From Streptomyces broussonetiae (GTDB taxonomy: Bacteria > Actinomycetota > Actinomycetes > Streptomycetales > Streptomycetaceae), in NCBI RefSeq assembly GCF_009796285.1, contig NZ_CP047020.1:9114001-9178000 (forward strand): a stretch of 64,000 bases of DNA. The letters are read 5' to 3'. A program made the position numbers and the translations under genes. The stretch's first letter is position 1, and every line of letters starts with the position of its first letter. The notes under the pieces are model-generated. The model did not search any database. It worked only from the letters and a program-made list of their open reading frames with translations, and was not told the DNA's origin. This document shows positions 43,579 to 52,311 of the stretch, piece by piece.

Positions 43579-44090
43579 CACTGCTCCTGTTCCACGAGAT
43601 CTTTGAGGGCGGCGAGGTTGGCCTTCATCCCGGTCTCGAACTCGCGGAGCCTGACGAACACGATCTTCTGTTCCTTGTCGGGCATGGCCTCGATGGCGAA
43701 GGTCAGTCCGGACCGGGCCGGTCCCATCTGGGCCCACTGCTCCAGCGCGGTCCCCGATCCCTGCCGGGTCAGCGTGAAGCGCCACACGCTGGAGGGATGG
43801 TCGGGGTCGCCGACCGCCCAGCCGAAGGACTGCGGGGCCTTGCATTCCACGACGGTACTGGTCGTCTCCCAGGTCCCCAGGTCGGGATGGGCGCTACGCC
43901 CGATGAAGCGGCCCCCCGGCCGAGGGGCGCTCGCTCCGTCGAGCCACTCCACCTCCTGGAGCTCGGAACTCAGCCGCGGCATGAGGTGGATATCGCTCAC
44001 CAGCGCCCACACCTGTTCCGCGGAAGCGTCGATGTACGTGCTCACGGACACCGTCGGGATGTCCGCGTAGACCTGTCCCGTCCATTCCAT
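43578..44090 (-). CDS. SRPBCC (START-like) family protein
   Basis: This 170-residue polyketide cyclase/dehydrase-like protein (YIDASAEQVWALVSDIHLMP, EVEWLDGASAPRPGGRFIG, SFGWAVGDPDHPSSVWRFTL) has the helix-grip fold. It probably binds a small hydrophobic ligand, perhaps the substrate of the LLM partner encoded immediately downstream. Its promoter region is shared with a divergent HxlR regulator. Confidence 0.82.
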   Translation of the reverse strand: MEWTGQVYADIPTVSVSTYIDASAEQVWALVSDIHLMPRLSSELQEVEWLDGASAPRPGGRFIGRSAHPDLGTWETTSTVVECKAPQSFGWAVGDPDHPSSVWRFTLTRQGSGTALEQWAQMGPARSGLTFAIEAMPDKEQKIVFVRLREFETGMKANLAALKDLVEQEQ

Positions 44091-44208
44091 AGTGCGTGAC
44101 CCCTCCCTCGCTCGCGACCTGCATAGTTGCGCATTAAGACTTACCCTGGCAAGACCCTGCACCGCATCTGTCTGCTGAGTTTCGAAGAAAGACTCGTATG
44201 ATCGGGTC

Positions 44209-44739
44209 ATGAGGCGCACGACGTTCGCGAACTGGCCCTGCTCCGTGGCCAGGAGCATGGATCTGCTCGGGGACCGCTGGACCCCCCTGGTGCTGCGCGA
44301 GGCGTTCTACGGCATCCGCAGGTTCGACGACTTCCAGCAGGAACTCGGCATCGCCCGCAACACCCTGGCCGAACGCCTTCGTCGGCTGGTGGACGCGGGC
44401 CTGATGGAGAGGCACGTCTACGAGACCCAGCCGGTCAGGCACGAGTACCTGCTCACCGAGTCGGGCCGCGACTTCTACCCCGTGATCCTGGCCATCACGG
44501 CCTGGGGCGACCGCTGGCTCGCCGAGGAGGCGGGAGAGCCGGTCACCACCCGCCATGACGCGTGCGGCCATGACACTCGCGCCGAGGTTGTCTGCTCACA
44601 CTGCAAGGAGCCCCTCTCCTGGGGGGGCGTCACCCCACGGCCCGGTCCGGGATACCCGCCCAGACTGCTCGGCCGCCCGGACGTCCGACGGAGGTTCAAG
44701 CTCGACACCGAGGAGGACCCGGCGCCGACCGGCCCCTGA
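44209..44739 (+). CDS. HxlR family regulator
   Basis: This 176-residue winged-helix protein has the HxlR core (about 8-100): CSVARSMDLLGDRWTPLVLR, FDDFQQELGIARNTLAERLR, YLLTESGRDFYPVILAITAWGDRWL. The C-terminal tail carries a Cys pair (CGHDTRAEVVCSHC) that may bind a metal or sense redox state. It is divergent from the SRPBCC-LLM operon and probably controls it. Confidence 0.88.
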   Translation: MRRTTFANWPCSVARSMDLLGDRWTPLVLREAFYGIRRFDDFQQELGIARNTLAERLRRLVDAGLMERHVYETQPVRHEYLLTESGRDFYPVILAITAWGDRWLAEEAGEPVTTRHDACGHDTRAEVVCSHCKEPLSWGGVTPRPGPGYPPRLLGRPDVRRRFKLDTEEDPAPTGP

Positions 44740-45194
44740 TCCCGTCTCGCCCGGGTGGAGTCCGGCGCACCACCGGCCCCCTGAGTGGAGGCGGTGAGGT
44801 CCGGCCGCCCGGCCGGAGCGCAGTGGGCCTGGTCGCGGAGCGCGAGCTGATGGCCCTGTCCGGTGCGGACGGCGTGCTCCCGGAACGCAGAGCACAGGTC
44901 GTGGCCTCCGGTGTGCCCGCAGGTCGGCGGATCCGTGCCGGCATGCGCTCTACCGGCCGGTTGCAAAGGCGCTCGGTGCGAGAGGCAACGGCTTCGTCGA
45001 GCAGGGCCCGCGCCCGTCGGGACGAGTCGGCCACGACGCCCGACTCCGCAGCCCCGGGAATCGGCGGGCATCGGGGGGGGGGTGGACGCTGCGGTCGCCG
45101 ACCTGGCTGTATCGGTATCGGCCCCGGTGTCGGCCGGTACCGAGTGAAGAGTAGTTTCGGGTTGTTACCGGATGCCGTCGATCGAGGGGCCGTC
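44740..45194. other. Intergenic region with a ten-G run
   Basis: No gene is recognised in these 455 bases, although several long open frames exist because of GC content. A run of ten G at about 45073-45082 is the longest homopolymer in the window. The ribosome-binding site for the next gene (GAGGGG) is at the right end. Confidence 0.45.
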
Positions 45195-45656
45195 ATGACC
45201 GGGCGAACGCAACACGTCACCTATGAGCACGGGCAGGCCTTCCTCGCCTCGATCTCGGAGCGCTGGAACTATCAGATCCTCAGAGAGGTCTTCTTCGGTG
45301 TCAGCCGGTTCGGTGAACTCAAGCGTGCCCTGGGGATCTCGGCGACCATGCTGACCGCACGGCTGGGCGACCTCACCGAGATGGGATTGCTGCAGAAGCG
45401 GGCGTACCGGCCCGACAAGGCGTGGTACGAGTACCAACTCACCGACGCCGCACGCGAACTGGTCGTTCCCGCGATCGTCGCTGTCACCCGCTGGGCGGAG
45501 AGCCGGGCCGACGTCCAGGACGCCGACGCCCGACCTCTGTTGCACACCGCCTGCGGCCGAGAGACCGATCCGTATCTCGCGTGCAGCAACTGTCACCAGC
45601 CCATCGAGGCCTCCGCTCTCGTGCCCCTGGCGTCGCAGCATGGCGAGGACTCCTAG
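45195..45656 (+). CDS. HxlR family regulator
   Basis: This 153-residue winged-helix protein (ASISERWNYQILREVFFGV, ELKRALGISATMLTARLGDL, YQLTDAARELVVPAIVAVTRW) ends with a CGRETDPYLACSNC tail with Cys residues like the first HxlR gene; the two share architecture but not close identity. A perfect palindrome lies 14 bases after its stop, before the next operon, which is the likely target. Confidence 0.88.
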   Translation: MTGRTQHVTYEHGQAFLASISERWNYQILREVFFGVSRFGELKRALGISATMLTARLGDLTEMGLLQKRAYRPDKAWYEYQLTDAARELVVPAIVAVTRWAESRADVQDADARPLLHTACGRETDPYLACSNCHQPIEASALVPLASQHGEDS

Positions 45657-45669
45657 TGTTCTCCACTGA

Positions 45670-45690
45670 CTAGTAGCGATACGCTACTAG
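45670..45690 (+). promoter_or_regulatory. Perfect operator palindrome upstream of the SnoaL operon
   Basis: CTAGTAGCG (45670-45678) and CGCTACTAG (45682-45690) are perfect mirror halves around ATA. The site lies 35 bases before the 40-residue gene at 45725 and right after the HxlR stop. It is a strong candidate for the HxlR binding site. Confidence 0.7.
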
Positions 45691-45724
45691 TACGGATGTG
45701 CTGGCGTGAGAGGAGTGGATCGCG

Positions 45725-45847
45725 GTGACGGCCGACTCGTTGGGCAACCCGTACTGGTACTGCCGCAGTCGCGCCGGGAACCCCGGCGAGGTCGACGCCT
45801 TTCTCGCCACCGTGTGTCCGCCGCGTCCTGACGAGAGCCGAGGGTGA
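45725..45847 (+). CDS. Small protein, 40 residues, unknown
   Basis: The GTG at 45725 has AGGAG 9 bases upstream, and the stop overlaps the GTG of the SnoaL-like gene (GTGA). The peptide contains NPYWYCRSRAGNPGEVDAFL and two Cys. It is not recognised. Good translation signals and coupling argue for a real gene. Confidence 0.5.
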   Translation: MTADSLGNPYWYCRSRAGNPGEVDAFLATVCPPRPDESRG

Positions 45848-46263
45848 CGACCATGGGCATCGCAACTCCCGCTGCGGCACCGGAATGGGTGCTGCGGATC
45901 ATGAATGAGATCGACACGCTCCGCTTCGGCGACGGCTTCGCGCGCATGACGGACGACACGGAGATGTACTTCGGAACCGAGCATGTGGTCGGCGTCGAGG
46001 CCATCAAGGCCTTCTTCGTCCGGATCGACGCGCCACTGAACATCACGCACCGCGTACTCGAGTGCTGGACCGCTGCCGACGGCGTCCACCTCCTGCGCGG
46101 GGAGGCCACCATGGCGAAGAAGACCCGGCCCGACGTCGTCGTACGCGCCCCGTTCATGCATATCTTCCAACTCGGCGCGGACGGTACGAAGTCCGGAGCG
46201 CCGGCGTACATCAAGACCTGGCGCATCACCGCCGGTCCCTTGCGGACCGACGCCGTCATGTGA
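45844..46263 (+). CDS. SnoaL/NTF2-like protein
   Basis: This protein of about 139 residues has an NTF2/SnoaL fold: WVLRIMNEIDTLRFGDGFAR, DDTEMYFGTEHVVGVEAIKAFF, THRVLECWTAADGVHLLRG, FMHIFQLGADG. Members are ketosteroid isomerase-like enzymes or ligand binders. The GTG at 45844 overlaps the previous stop; the ATG at 45853 with GAGGG upstream is the alternative. The frame continues past its stop into a GntR remnant, suggesting a rearrangement at 46263. Confidence 0.75.
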   Translation: MTTMGIATPAAAPEWVLRIMNEIDTLRFGDGFARMTDDTEMYFGTEHVVGVEAIKAFFVRIDAPLNITHRVLECWTAADGVHLLRGEATMAKKTRPDVVVRAPFMHIFQLGADGTKSGAPAYIKTWRITAGPLRTDAVM

Positions 46264-46497
46264 CACGGGCCGTGGGGCCTGGCCCACCGCGACCGCATCG
46301 TGCACAGCTCCCCGTACAGCCCAGACCCCGTGTCGGCCCACCGCGCCGTCCTCGACGCGGTGCGCGCCCGCGACCCGCATGCCGCCGAGGCCGCCATGCG
46401 GGCCCTGCTCGACAAGGCCGGACGCGACCTGGACCGCATCGGCCGGCACGACGAGACCGGTCATCACGACGAGACGGAAGGCTCCCGCACCCCGTGA
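46264..46497 (+). pseudogene. FCD-domain (GntR) regulator remnant upstream of dgoD
   Basis: Directly after the SnoaL stop, in the same frame, 77 codons read like the C-terminal end of an FCD/FadR-type repressor: WGLAHRDRIVHSSPYSPDPV, SAHRAVLDAVRARDPHAAEA, AMRALLDKAGRDL. The HTH and the first helices of FCD are missing and there is no start. Its stop overlaps the dgoD GTG (GTGA), as expected if the intact regulator was once the first gene of the galactonate operon. Confidence 0.75.
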
Positions 46498-47639
46498 AGA
46501 TCACCCGCATAGAAACCTTCCTCGTCCCCCCGCGCTGGCTGTTCTGCCGAGTCGAGACCGACGAGGGTGTCGTCGGCTGGGGCGAACCCGTGGTCGAAGG
46601 CCGGGCCGAAGTGGTCCGGGCCGCCGTGCACGTACTCGCCGAACACCTCGTCGGCCAGGACCCGTTGCGCATCCAGGACCACTGGCAGGTGCTCACCAAG
46701 GGCGGCTTCTACCGCGGCGGCCCGGTCCTGTCGAGCGCCGTCGCCGGCCTCGACCAGGCCCTGTGGGACATCGCAGGCAAGACCTACGGCGCCCCCGTGC
46801 ACGCCCTGCTCGGCGGCCCCGTACGTGACCGGGTCCGGGTCTACGCCTGGGTCGGCGGCGACGAGCCCGCCGCACTCACCGAGCAGATAGCCGCCCAGGT
46901 CGAGGCCGGCTTCACCGCGGTGAAGATGAACGCGGCCGGCCCCACCGCGCCGGTCGCCACCGCCTCCGAGACCGCGGCCGTCGTCGCCCGCGTGGCAGCC
47001 GCCCGCGAGGCCCTGGGCCCGGACCGCGATGTCGCCGTCGACTTCCACGGCCGCTTCACCGCCGCCACCGCCCGTCGTGTCCTGGCCGAACTCGCCCCGC
47101 TCCACCCCCTGTTCGTCGAAGAGCCGATCCTGCCCGAACACAGCCATCTGCTGCCGGGCCTCGTCGCCGCCGGTACCGTGCCCCTCGCCACCGGCGAACG
47201 CCTCTACGGACGCGCCGAGTTCCTGCCGGTCCTGGCCGCGGGCGTCGCCGTCGCCCAGCCCGACCTCTCGCACGCCGGCGGGATCTCCGAGGTCCACCGC
47301 ATCGCCTCGCTCGCCGAGACCTACGGCGCCCAGCTCGCCCCGCACTGCCCCCTCGGCCCCATCGCCCTGGCGGCCAGTCTCCAAGTCGCCTTCGCCACCC
47401 CCAACTTCCTGATCCAGGAGCAGAGCCGCGGCATTCACTACAACAAGGACGCCGACCTGCTGTCGTACGTGGTCGACCCCGAGCCCTTCCGCTTCGTGGC
47501 CGGACACGCGCCCCGCTGCGACGCCCCCGGCCTGGGCGTCACGGTCGACGAGGCCGCCGTACGCGCCGCCGCCCGCAGTGGGCACGCCTGGCGCAACCCC
47601 GTGTGGCGGCACTCCGACGGCTCCTTCGCGGAGTGGTGA
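46494..47639 (+). CDS. dgoD: D-galactonate dehydratase
   Basis: This 381-residue enolase-superfamily enzyme dehydrates D-galactonate to 2-dehydro-3-deoxygalactonate. Motifs are KITRIETFLVPPRWLF, GWGEPVVEGRAE, ALWDIAGKTYGAPVHALLGG, FHGRF (catalytic His region), FVEEPILPE, ATGERLYGRAEF and APHCPLGPIALAASLQV. The start GTG at 46494 overlaps the stop of the GntR remnant. It heads an operon with the epimerase-like, aldolase, lactonase and kinase genes. Confidence 0.93.
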   Translation: MKITRIETFLVPPRWLFCRVETDEGVVGWGEPVVEGRAEVVRAAVHVLAEHLVGQDPLRIQDHWQVLTKGGFYRGGPVLSSAVAGLDQALWDIAGKTYGAPVHALLGGPVRDRVRVYAWVGGDEPAALTEQIAAQVEAGFTAVKMNAAGPTAPVATASETAAVVARVAAAREALGPDRDVAVDFHGRFTAATARRVLAELAPLHPLFVEEPILPEHSHLLPGLVAAGTVPLATGERLYGRAEFLPVLAAGVAVAQPDLSHAGGISEVHRIASLAETYGAQLAPHCPLGPIALAASLQVAFATPNFLIQEQSRGIHYNKDADLLSYVVDPEPFRFVAGHAPRCDAPGLGVTVDEAAVRAAARSGHAWRNPVWRHSDGSFAEW

Positions 47640-47640
47640 G

Positions 47641-48479
47641 ATGCCGCTCGAGATCCTCACCGGCCCCGCGCACGGTGGCCGGTGGACCTCGTTGCGCGCG
47701 GGTTCGCGGGAGTGGCTGTGGCGGCGCGCGGACCCCCTGCGCGCGGACGTGGCACCGGGTGACGCCTTCGTGGACGCCGGCGGACTGGAGGAGTGCGTGC
47801 CCACCGTCCGCGGTACACCGGACCACGGCGACGCCTGGTCACGTACCTGGACGGACGACGGCAACGGCACACAGAGCGTGCGGTGCGAGCGGTTCGCGCT
47901 GACCCGGGCCATCCGCTCCACGGCCGGTGGCGCCGAGGCCGACTACGTCCTCACGGCCGATCCCGGCTACCGCCTCGTCCGGGCGGCACATGGCCTGCTC
48001 GACCTCTCCGAGCGGGCCACCCTGCACCTGCGCGCAGGAGCGCGGACCCGCCTCTACCCCGACCCGGAGCCGTGCGTGCAGGGCAGTTGGCCCGCGCCCG
48101 GCGGAGTCCGGCTGGACCACCTGGGGCCCGACGACGGCACCGCGGTCGGAGCGGTCGTGGACACCGCCCGCTGCTGCGTGCACGACGGCCGGCACCGGCT
48201 GTCCCCGACCGTGGCGGCCGACGGACAGCCGCTCTCGTCGCCCCGTGGCGCAATCTCGGCGGCTTTCCCGCCTCCCGCCCCTACCGCAGCACCGGTGTGG
48301 AGCCGATGCTCGGCCGCGTCTTCGACCTCGCCGAAGCCGGTGCCGGCGATGCGGCCGTCGTACCCGCGACCGGCGAGGTGCGCCGGCGGTTGACCCTGAG
48401 CGACGGCTGTGCCTGCCTCCGACCCGTCCAACCGAACCCGCAACGAACCGAACCCGCAACGATTGGAAACCCCGGCTTC
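47641..48479 (+). pseudogene. Aldose 1-epimerase-like gene, one-base frameshift
   Basis: The gene starts at ATG 47641, one base after the dgoD stop. The first 200 residues (LEILTGPAHGGRWTSLRAGS, LEECVPTVRGTPDHG, LDLSERATLHLRAGARTRLY) fit the galactose mutarotase-like fold. Near 48241-48244 (CCCC) the frame breaks. The remainder, WRNLGGFPASRPYRSTGVEP and MLGRVFDLAEAGAGDAAVVP, follows in the next frame, as if one C were missing from a CCCCC run. The second frame runs without a stop into the aldolase gene. As read the product is truncated at 48393. Confidence 0.72.
48430..48461 (+). repeat. 16-bp tandem duplication
   Basis: AACCGAACCCGCAACG at 48430-48445 is repeated exactly at 48446-48461, between the epimerase remnant and the aldolase start. 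The length is not a multiple of three, so it changes frame; it may mark a slippage event. Confidence 0.9.
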
Positions 48480-49112
48480 ATGGACCTGCGAGCGGCTCTG
48501 ACCGCGCACCGTCTCGTCGCGATCGTGCGCGGTGACGACCCCGACGCCGCGCTGCGCACCGTACTGACCCTGACCGAGGAGGGCATCGAACTCGTCGAGG
48601 TGTCGCTCACCGGCAAGAGCGCCCTGACCGTCATCGAGCGGGCCCGGCAGGCGCTCGGCCCCGGCCGCCCCCTCGGCGCCGGCACCGTACTGACCGCCTC
48701 CGACGCCCGGGCCGCCCGTGAGGCCGGCGCCGACTTCGCCGTCACTCCCGCGCTGGGCGAGGGCATCGGCGCGGCGATCGAGGCGGGCATGCCGGTCCTG
48801 GCCGGTGTGATGACCCCGACCGAGATCGTGGCCGCACGCGGTCTCGGTGCCGCCGCGCTGAAGATCTTCCCGGCCGCCCAGGCCGGCGGGCCCGGCTACC
48901 TCAAAGCCCTGCGCGGACCCTTCCCGCACGAGCCGTTCGTGCCCGTGGGCGGGGTGGACGAGGACGCCGCCCGCGCCTACCTGGCCGCCGGGGCGACCGC
49001 CGTCGGCGTCGGCTCCCCGCTGGTCGGCGATGCCGCCGACGGTGGAAGCCTCACCGACCTGCGCGCCCGCGCCCGTGCCTTCCGCGCCCTCGCCGAGGAG
49101 TTCACGCCGTGA
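48480..49112 (+). CDS. dgoA: 2-dehydro-3-deoxy-6-phosphogalactonate (KDPGal/KDPG) aldolase
   Basis: This 210-residue class I aldolase cleaves KDPGal to pyruvate and glyceraldehyde-3-phosphate. Motifs are HRLVAIVRGDDPDAALRTV, GIELVEVSLTGKSALTVIE, GAGTVLTASDARAAREAGAD, and the Schiff-base lysine in AAALKIFPAAQAGG, followed by VPVGGVDED. There is no strong ribosome-binding site before ATG 48480; translation may depend on upstream coupling, which the epimerase frameshift would disturb. Confidence 0.9.
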   Translation: MDLRAALTAHRLVAIVRGDDPDAALRTVLTLTEEGIELVEVSLTGKSALTVIERARQALGPGRPLGAGTVLTASDARAAREAGADFAVTPALGEGIGAAIEAGMPVLAGVMTPTEIVAARGLGAAALKIFPAAQAGGPGYLKALRGPFPHEPFVPVGGVDEDAARAYLAAGATAVGVGSPLVGDAADGGSLTDLRARARAFRALAEEFTP

Positions 49113-49956
49113 GCGAGCCTGTGCGTCCGGACCGGCTGGAACTCGGCGAAGGCATCCGCTGGACCGGCGAAGGGCTCGTGCTCGTCGACATCCTCGCCGG
49201 CCGGCGCTCGCCGTGCCCGACGAGCCTGCCGCGCCCCTGCGACAACTGGCCGAACTGCCCATCCTCCTGGGCGCGGTGGCCCAGGTGGCCGGCCGCCCCG
49301 GCACCTGGATCGCCGCCGCGGGAACCGGGATCTGCCTCCTTGCCCCCGACGGATCCGTCTCCTGGCCGGCCCGGCCCGAGGCGGACGCCCCCCTGCCGAT
49401 GCGCATGAACGACGCCACCGCCGACCCCGCGGGCCGGTTCTGGGCGGGCAGCATGGCCTGCACGGCTCACGAGGGGGCCGGTGCGCTCGACCGGGTCGAC
49501 CAGGACGGCACGGTGACCCGGGTGCTCGAGGGCATCACCGTGCCCAACGGGCCGGCTTTCACGTCCGACGGCACCGCCCTGTACCTCGCCGACAGTGCCC
49601 GGGGCGTCCTCCGCCGCCACGAGGTCGACCCTGCCACCGGTGAACTCGGCGCAGCACGGACCTTCGCCACCGTGGCCGACGGCAGCCCGGACGGCATGGT
49701 GGTCGATCTCGAGGGCGCCGTGTGGGCAGCGGTGTGGGGAACCGGCACCGTACGCCGCTACCTGCCGGACGGCACCCTGCGGCTGCCCGCCCGGCAGCCC
49801 GCCGGAGTCTGCCTGCAGGGGGACCTCTTGCACATCACCTCGGCCCGCGTGGGCCTGACCCACCCCGGCCCCGAGGACGGTGCCCTGTTCACCACGCGGG
49901 TCGACGTGCCGGGTCCGCCCGCTGTCGGCTTCCGTCCGGCGGGGGAGGCCGTATGA
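49109..49956 (+). pseudogene. SMP-30/gluconolactonase-like lactonase, one-base frameshift
   Basis: The GTG at 49109 overlaps the aldolase stop (GTGA). Residues 1-33 (RLELGEGIRWTGEGLVLVDI, LAGR) read as the start of an SMP-30 beta-propeller lactonase. At about 49205 the frame breaks. The rest continues in the next frame: LAVPDEPAAPLRQLAELP, GAGTGICLLAPDGS, RMNDATADPAGRFWAGSMAC, VPNGPAFTSDGTALYLADS, SPDGMVVDLEGAVWAAVWG. One missing base would restore it. In the pathway it would open galactono-lactone to galactonate. Confidence 0.78.
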
Positions 49957-50951
49957 CGCACGGGACACTTGTGTGGCGTCCGGCCGACGGGCCCGTGGTG
50001 TGTGTCGGCGAGACCATGGCGGCCCTGGCCCCCACGCCGCCCGGGCCCCTCGAGGGCGCCCGGGACCTGCGTGTGTCGGTCGCCGGTGCGGAGTCGAACG
50101 TGGCGATGTACCTGGCCGAACTGGGGCGTCCGGTCTCCTGGCTGTCGGCGCTCGGCGACGACGCGTTCGGCCGGCGGGTGCGTGCCGCCATCGCCGCCAC
50201 GGGCGTCGACGTCACCGGCGTACGCACCGACCCCGAGCGTCCCACGGGCCTGCTGGTGAAGGACCCGGGCCCGGACCGCACCCGCGTGCACTACTACCGG
50301 TCCGGCTCGGCGGCCTCGGCCCTCGGTCCCGGCGTCCTGGACGACGAACGGATGCGGTCCGCCTCCCTGCTGCACCTGACCGGGGTGACTCCGGCGTTGT
50401 CCGCCTCCTGCCGGAACCTGGTGGAACGCGCCCTGGGCAGCCCGCAGCGCGCACGGCCGTACGCGGTCAGCTTCGACGTCAACCACCGCCCCGTGCTCTG
50501 GCCCGACGGCACGGCCGCCACCGTGCTGCGTGACCTGGCCGACCGCGCCGACATCGTGTTCGTCGGACTCGACGAGGCACAGGGCCTGTGGGGATCCGAC
50601 CTCCGAACGACCGGCGTTCGGGGGCTGTTGCCTCGTCCTCGCATCCTTGTCGTCAAGGACGGTGCTCGGTCCGCCACCGCCTTCGGCGGCGAGGGCGCGT
50701 GCACGGTACCGGCGTTGCGTACGAAGGTCGTGGAGCCCGTCGGCGCGGGCGACGCCTTCGCCGCAGGCTTCCTCGCCGGACTGCTGGACGGCGGGGACCT
50801 GCGGCGTGCCCTGCGGCTCGGCCACATCACGGCGTCGTCCGCGCTCAAGGCGAGCGCGGACCACGGGCCGCTGCCCGACACGGACACGATTGAGCGGCTG
50901 CTGGAGCTGACGGACGAGGGCTGGGCGGGACTCGAGCCGACGGCGGTGTGA
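49953..50951 (+). CDS. dgoK: PfkB-family 2-keto-3-deoxygalactonate kinase
   Basis: This 332-residue ribokinase-family enzyme (pfkB type, not the classical DgoK fold) would phosphorylate 2-dehydro-3-deoxygalactonate. Motifs are VVCVGETMAALAP, VSVAGAESNVAMYLAELG, SALGDDAFGRRVRA, DVNHRPVLWPDG, KDGARSATAFG and the ATP/anion-hole signature EPVGAGDAFAAGFLAG with catalytic Asp. ATG 49953 overlaps the lactonase stop by 4 bases. It completes the lactonase, dehydratase, kinase, aldolase set. Confidence 0.85.
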   Translation: MTHGTLVWRPADGPVVCVGETMAALAPTPPGPLEGARDLRVSVAGAESNVAMYLAELGRPVSWLSALGDDAFGRRVRAAIAATGVDVTGVRTDPERPTGLLVKDPGPDRTRVHYYRSGSAASALGPGVLDDERMRSASLLHLTGVTPALSASCRNLVERALGSPQRARPYAVSFDVNHRPVLWPDGTAATVLRDLADRADIVFVGLDEAQGLWGSDLRTTGVRGLLPRPRILVVKDGARSATAFGGEGACTVPALRTKVVEPVGAGDAFAAGFLAGLLDGGDLRRALRLGHITASSALKASADHGPLPDTDTIERLLELTDEGWAGLEPTAV

Positions 50952-50977
50952 AGCGCCGTCGGCCCGGGCCGCTCGAT

Positions 50978-51009
50978 CGCCCCCGTGGGGCAGCCACTCG
51001 GCGGGGGCG
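50978..51009. terminator. Hairpin between convergent dgoK and SGNH genes
   Basis: CGCCCCCG (50978-50985) and CGGGGGCG (51002-51009) form a perfect 8-bp GC stem with a 16-nt loop. It lies in the 76-base gap between convergent stops and can serve both directions. Confidence 0.55.
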
Positions 51010-51027
51010 TGCGGGTACCCGTGTGCG

Positions 51028-52311
51028 TCAGGTGCGCAGGAGCCGCAGGTCGATCGCGTCGGCCATGGCCTTCATGCCGTCGTCATCGGGGTGGAGGTGG
51101 TCGCCCGAGTCATAGGCGGGGTCGAGGGCGGCGGGCTTCGAGGGGTCACGCATGGCCCGGTCGAAGTCGATGACGCCGTCGAAGGCGCCGCTGGTGCGGA
51201 TCCACCGGTTGACGTTCTGCCGGATGGCCTCGGCGGCGGGTGTGTAGTAGCCGTTGCCCTCGTCGGGCATCAGGGTGGCACCGATGACGCGGACGTGGGC
51301 GGAGTGTGCCTCGTCGATCAGGGTGCGGTAGCCGTCGATGAGGTCCTGGGCGGTCAGCGGCCGGCCCTCGGGACCGGCGTTGTTGCCGATGTCGTTGATT
51401 CCCTCGAAGAGGATGACATCCCGAACGCCCGCCTGGCCGAGGGCGTCGTGCCCGAAGCGCTTGAGGGCGCTGACGCCCTGCCACGGGTTGGGCACGTCCG
51501 TGAGGACCCGGTTGCCGCCGATGCCGGAGTCGACGACGCTCAGCCTCTGCGGGCCCGGTTCGGCGAGCAGTCGGCGCGCGAGGAAGTCCGGCCAGCGGCT
51601 GTAGGTGCCGGTCGAGGAGTGGTAGCCGTCGGTGATGGAGTCCCCGAAGGCGACGACGGAGCCCCTGGCGGTCGGCGACACGACGTCCAGCCCCGCCAGG
51701 TAGTACCAGGAGGTCGTGGTGGTGCCGAACGCGGCGGCGCTGTCGTCCCCGGTGTGGTTGCCGGAGGCGATGTAGGTGGTGTCGAATGCGTCGGAGTGCC
51801 ACGTCGACATTCCCGTGGTGCCGGGCACGTACATGCTGACGAGCAGGTTCTCACCCGCGCTGACCGGGATCGGGACGACGTCGCTGACGGCCTCGTCGCC
51901 GGCGGGGATCGTGACATGGCGCGAGGCGCCGAAGGTGACGTTGCGTATGGTGCCGCGCGTCGCCTGTCCACCGCTCGCCTGGACAGCCACGTCCACGGCG
52001 CCGACGTCGAGCGGGGTGGTGCTGTACCGGTTGGACAGGGTGATGCGGGCGCCGGAGCCCGCGACGCTGCTGTGCACCACCATACGGATGGTCTGGTTGG
52101 CGAAGGACGGGCCACCGGTCGTCATACCGGGCGACCAGGCACTGACCCGTGTGCCCCTGCCCTGCGGCGAAGACGTGGCGGCGTGTGCCACGTGCGCGGT
52201 GCTCAACGGAACGACCGCGAGGGCCATGCCGGTCAGCACGCCGCACACGGTCAGCAAGGACCTGTGACGCGGTTGGCGATCCGCCGCCGTTCTTCTCTTG
52301 TCCCGGGACAT
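51028..52311 (-). CDS. Secreted SGNH/GDSL hydrolase
   Basis: This 427-residue protein has a Sec signal peptide (residues 1-44, cleavage after AHA). An N-terminal beta domain (about 55-200; FANQTIRMVVHSSVAGSGAR) is followed by the SGNH hydrolase domain: VVAFGDSITDGYHS (Ser), GIGGNRVL (Gly), EGINDIGN (Asn) and the C-terminal Asp/His in DSGDHLHPDDDG. The group acts as extracellular esterases on acetylated polysaccharides. Its position next to secreted GH95 and GH27 enzymes fits a deacetylation step in glycan breakdown. The ATG at 52311 follows a weak Shine-Dalgarno. Confidence 0.88.
   Translation of the reverse strand: MSRDKRRTAADRQPRHRSLLTVCGVLTGMALAVVPLSTAHVAHAATSSPQGRGTRVSAWSPGMTTGGPSFANQTIRMVVHSSVAGSGARITLSNRYSTTPLDVGAVDVAVQASGGQATRGTIRNVTFGASRHVTIPAGDEAVSDVVPIPVSAGENLLVSMYVPGTTGMSTWHSDAFDTTYIASGNHTGDDSAAAFGTTTTSWYYLAGLDVVSPTARGSVVAFGDSITDGYHSSTGTYSRWPDFLARRLLAEPGPQRLSVVDSGIGGNRVLTDVPNPWQGVSALKRFGHDALGQAGVRDVILFEGINDIGNNAGPEGRPLTAQDLIDGYRTLIDEAHSAHVRVIGATLMPDEGNGYYTPAAEAIRQNVNRWIRTSGAFDGVIDFDRAMRDPSKPAALDPAYDSGDHLHPDDDGMKAMADAIDLRLLRT

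Noticed and set aside
44475..45220. Long minus-strand open frames around the ten-G run
   Set aside because: Pro/Arg/Ser-rich composition with no recognisable domain or start signal, overlapping the HxlR gene end.
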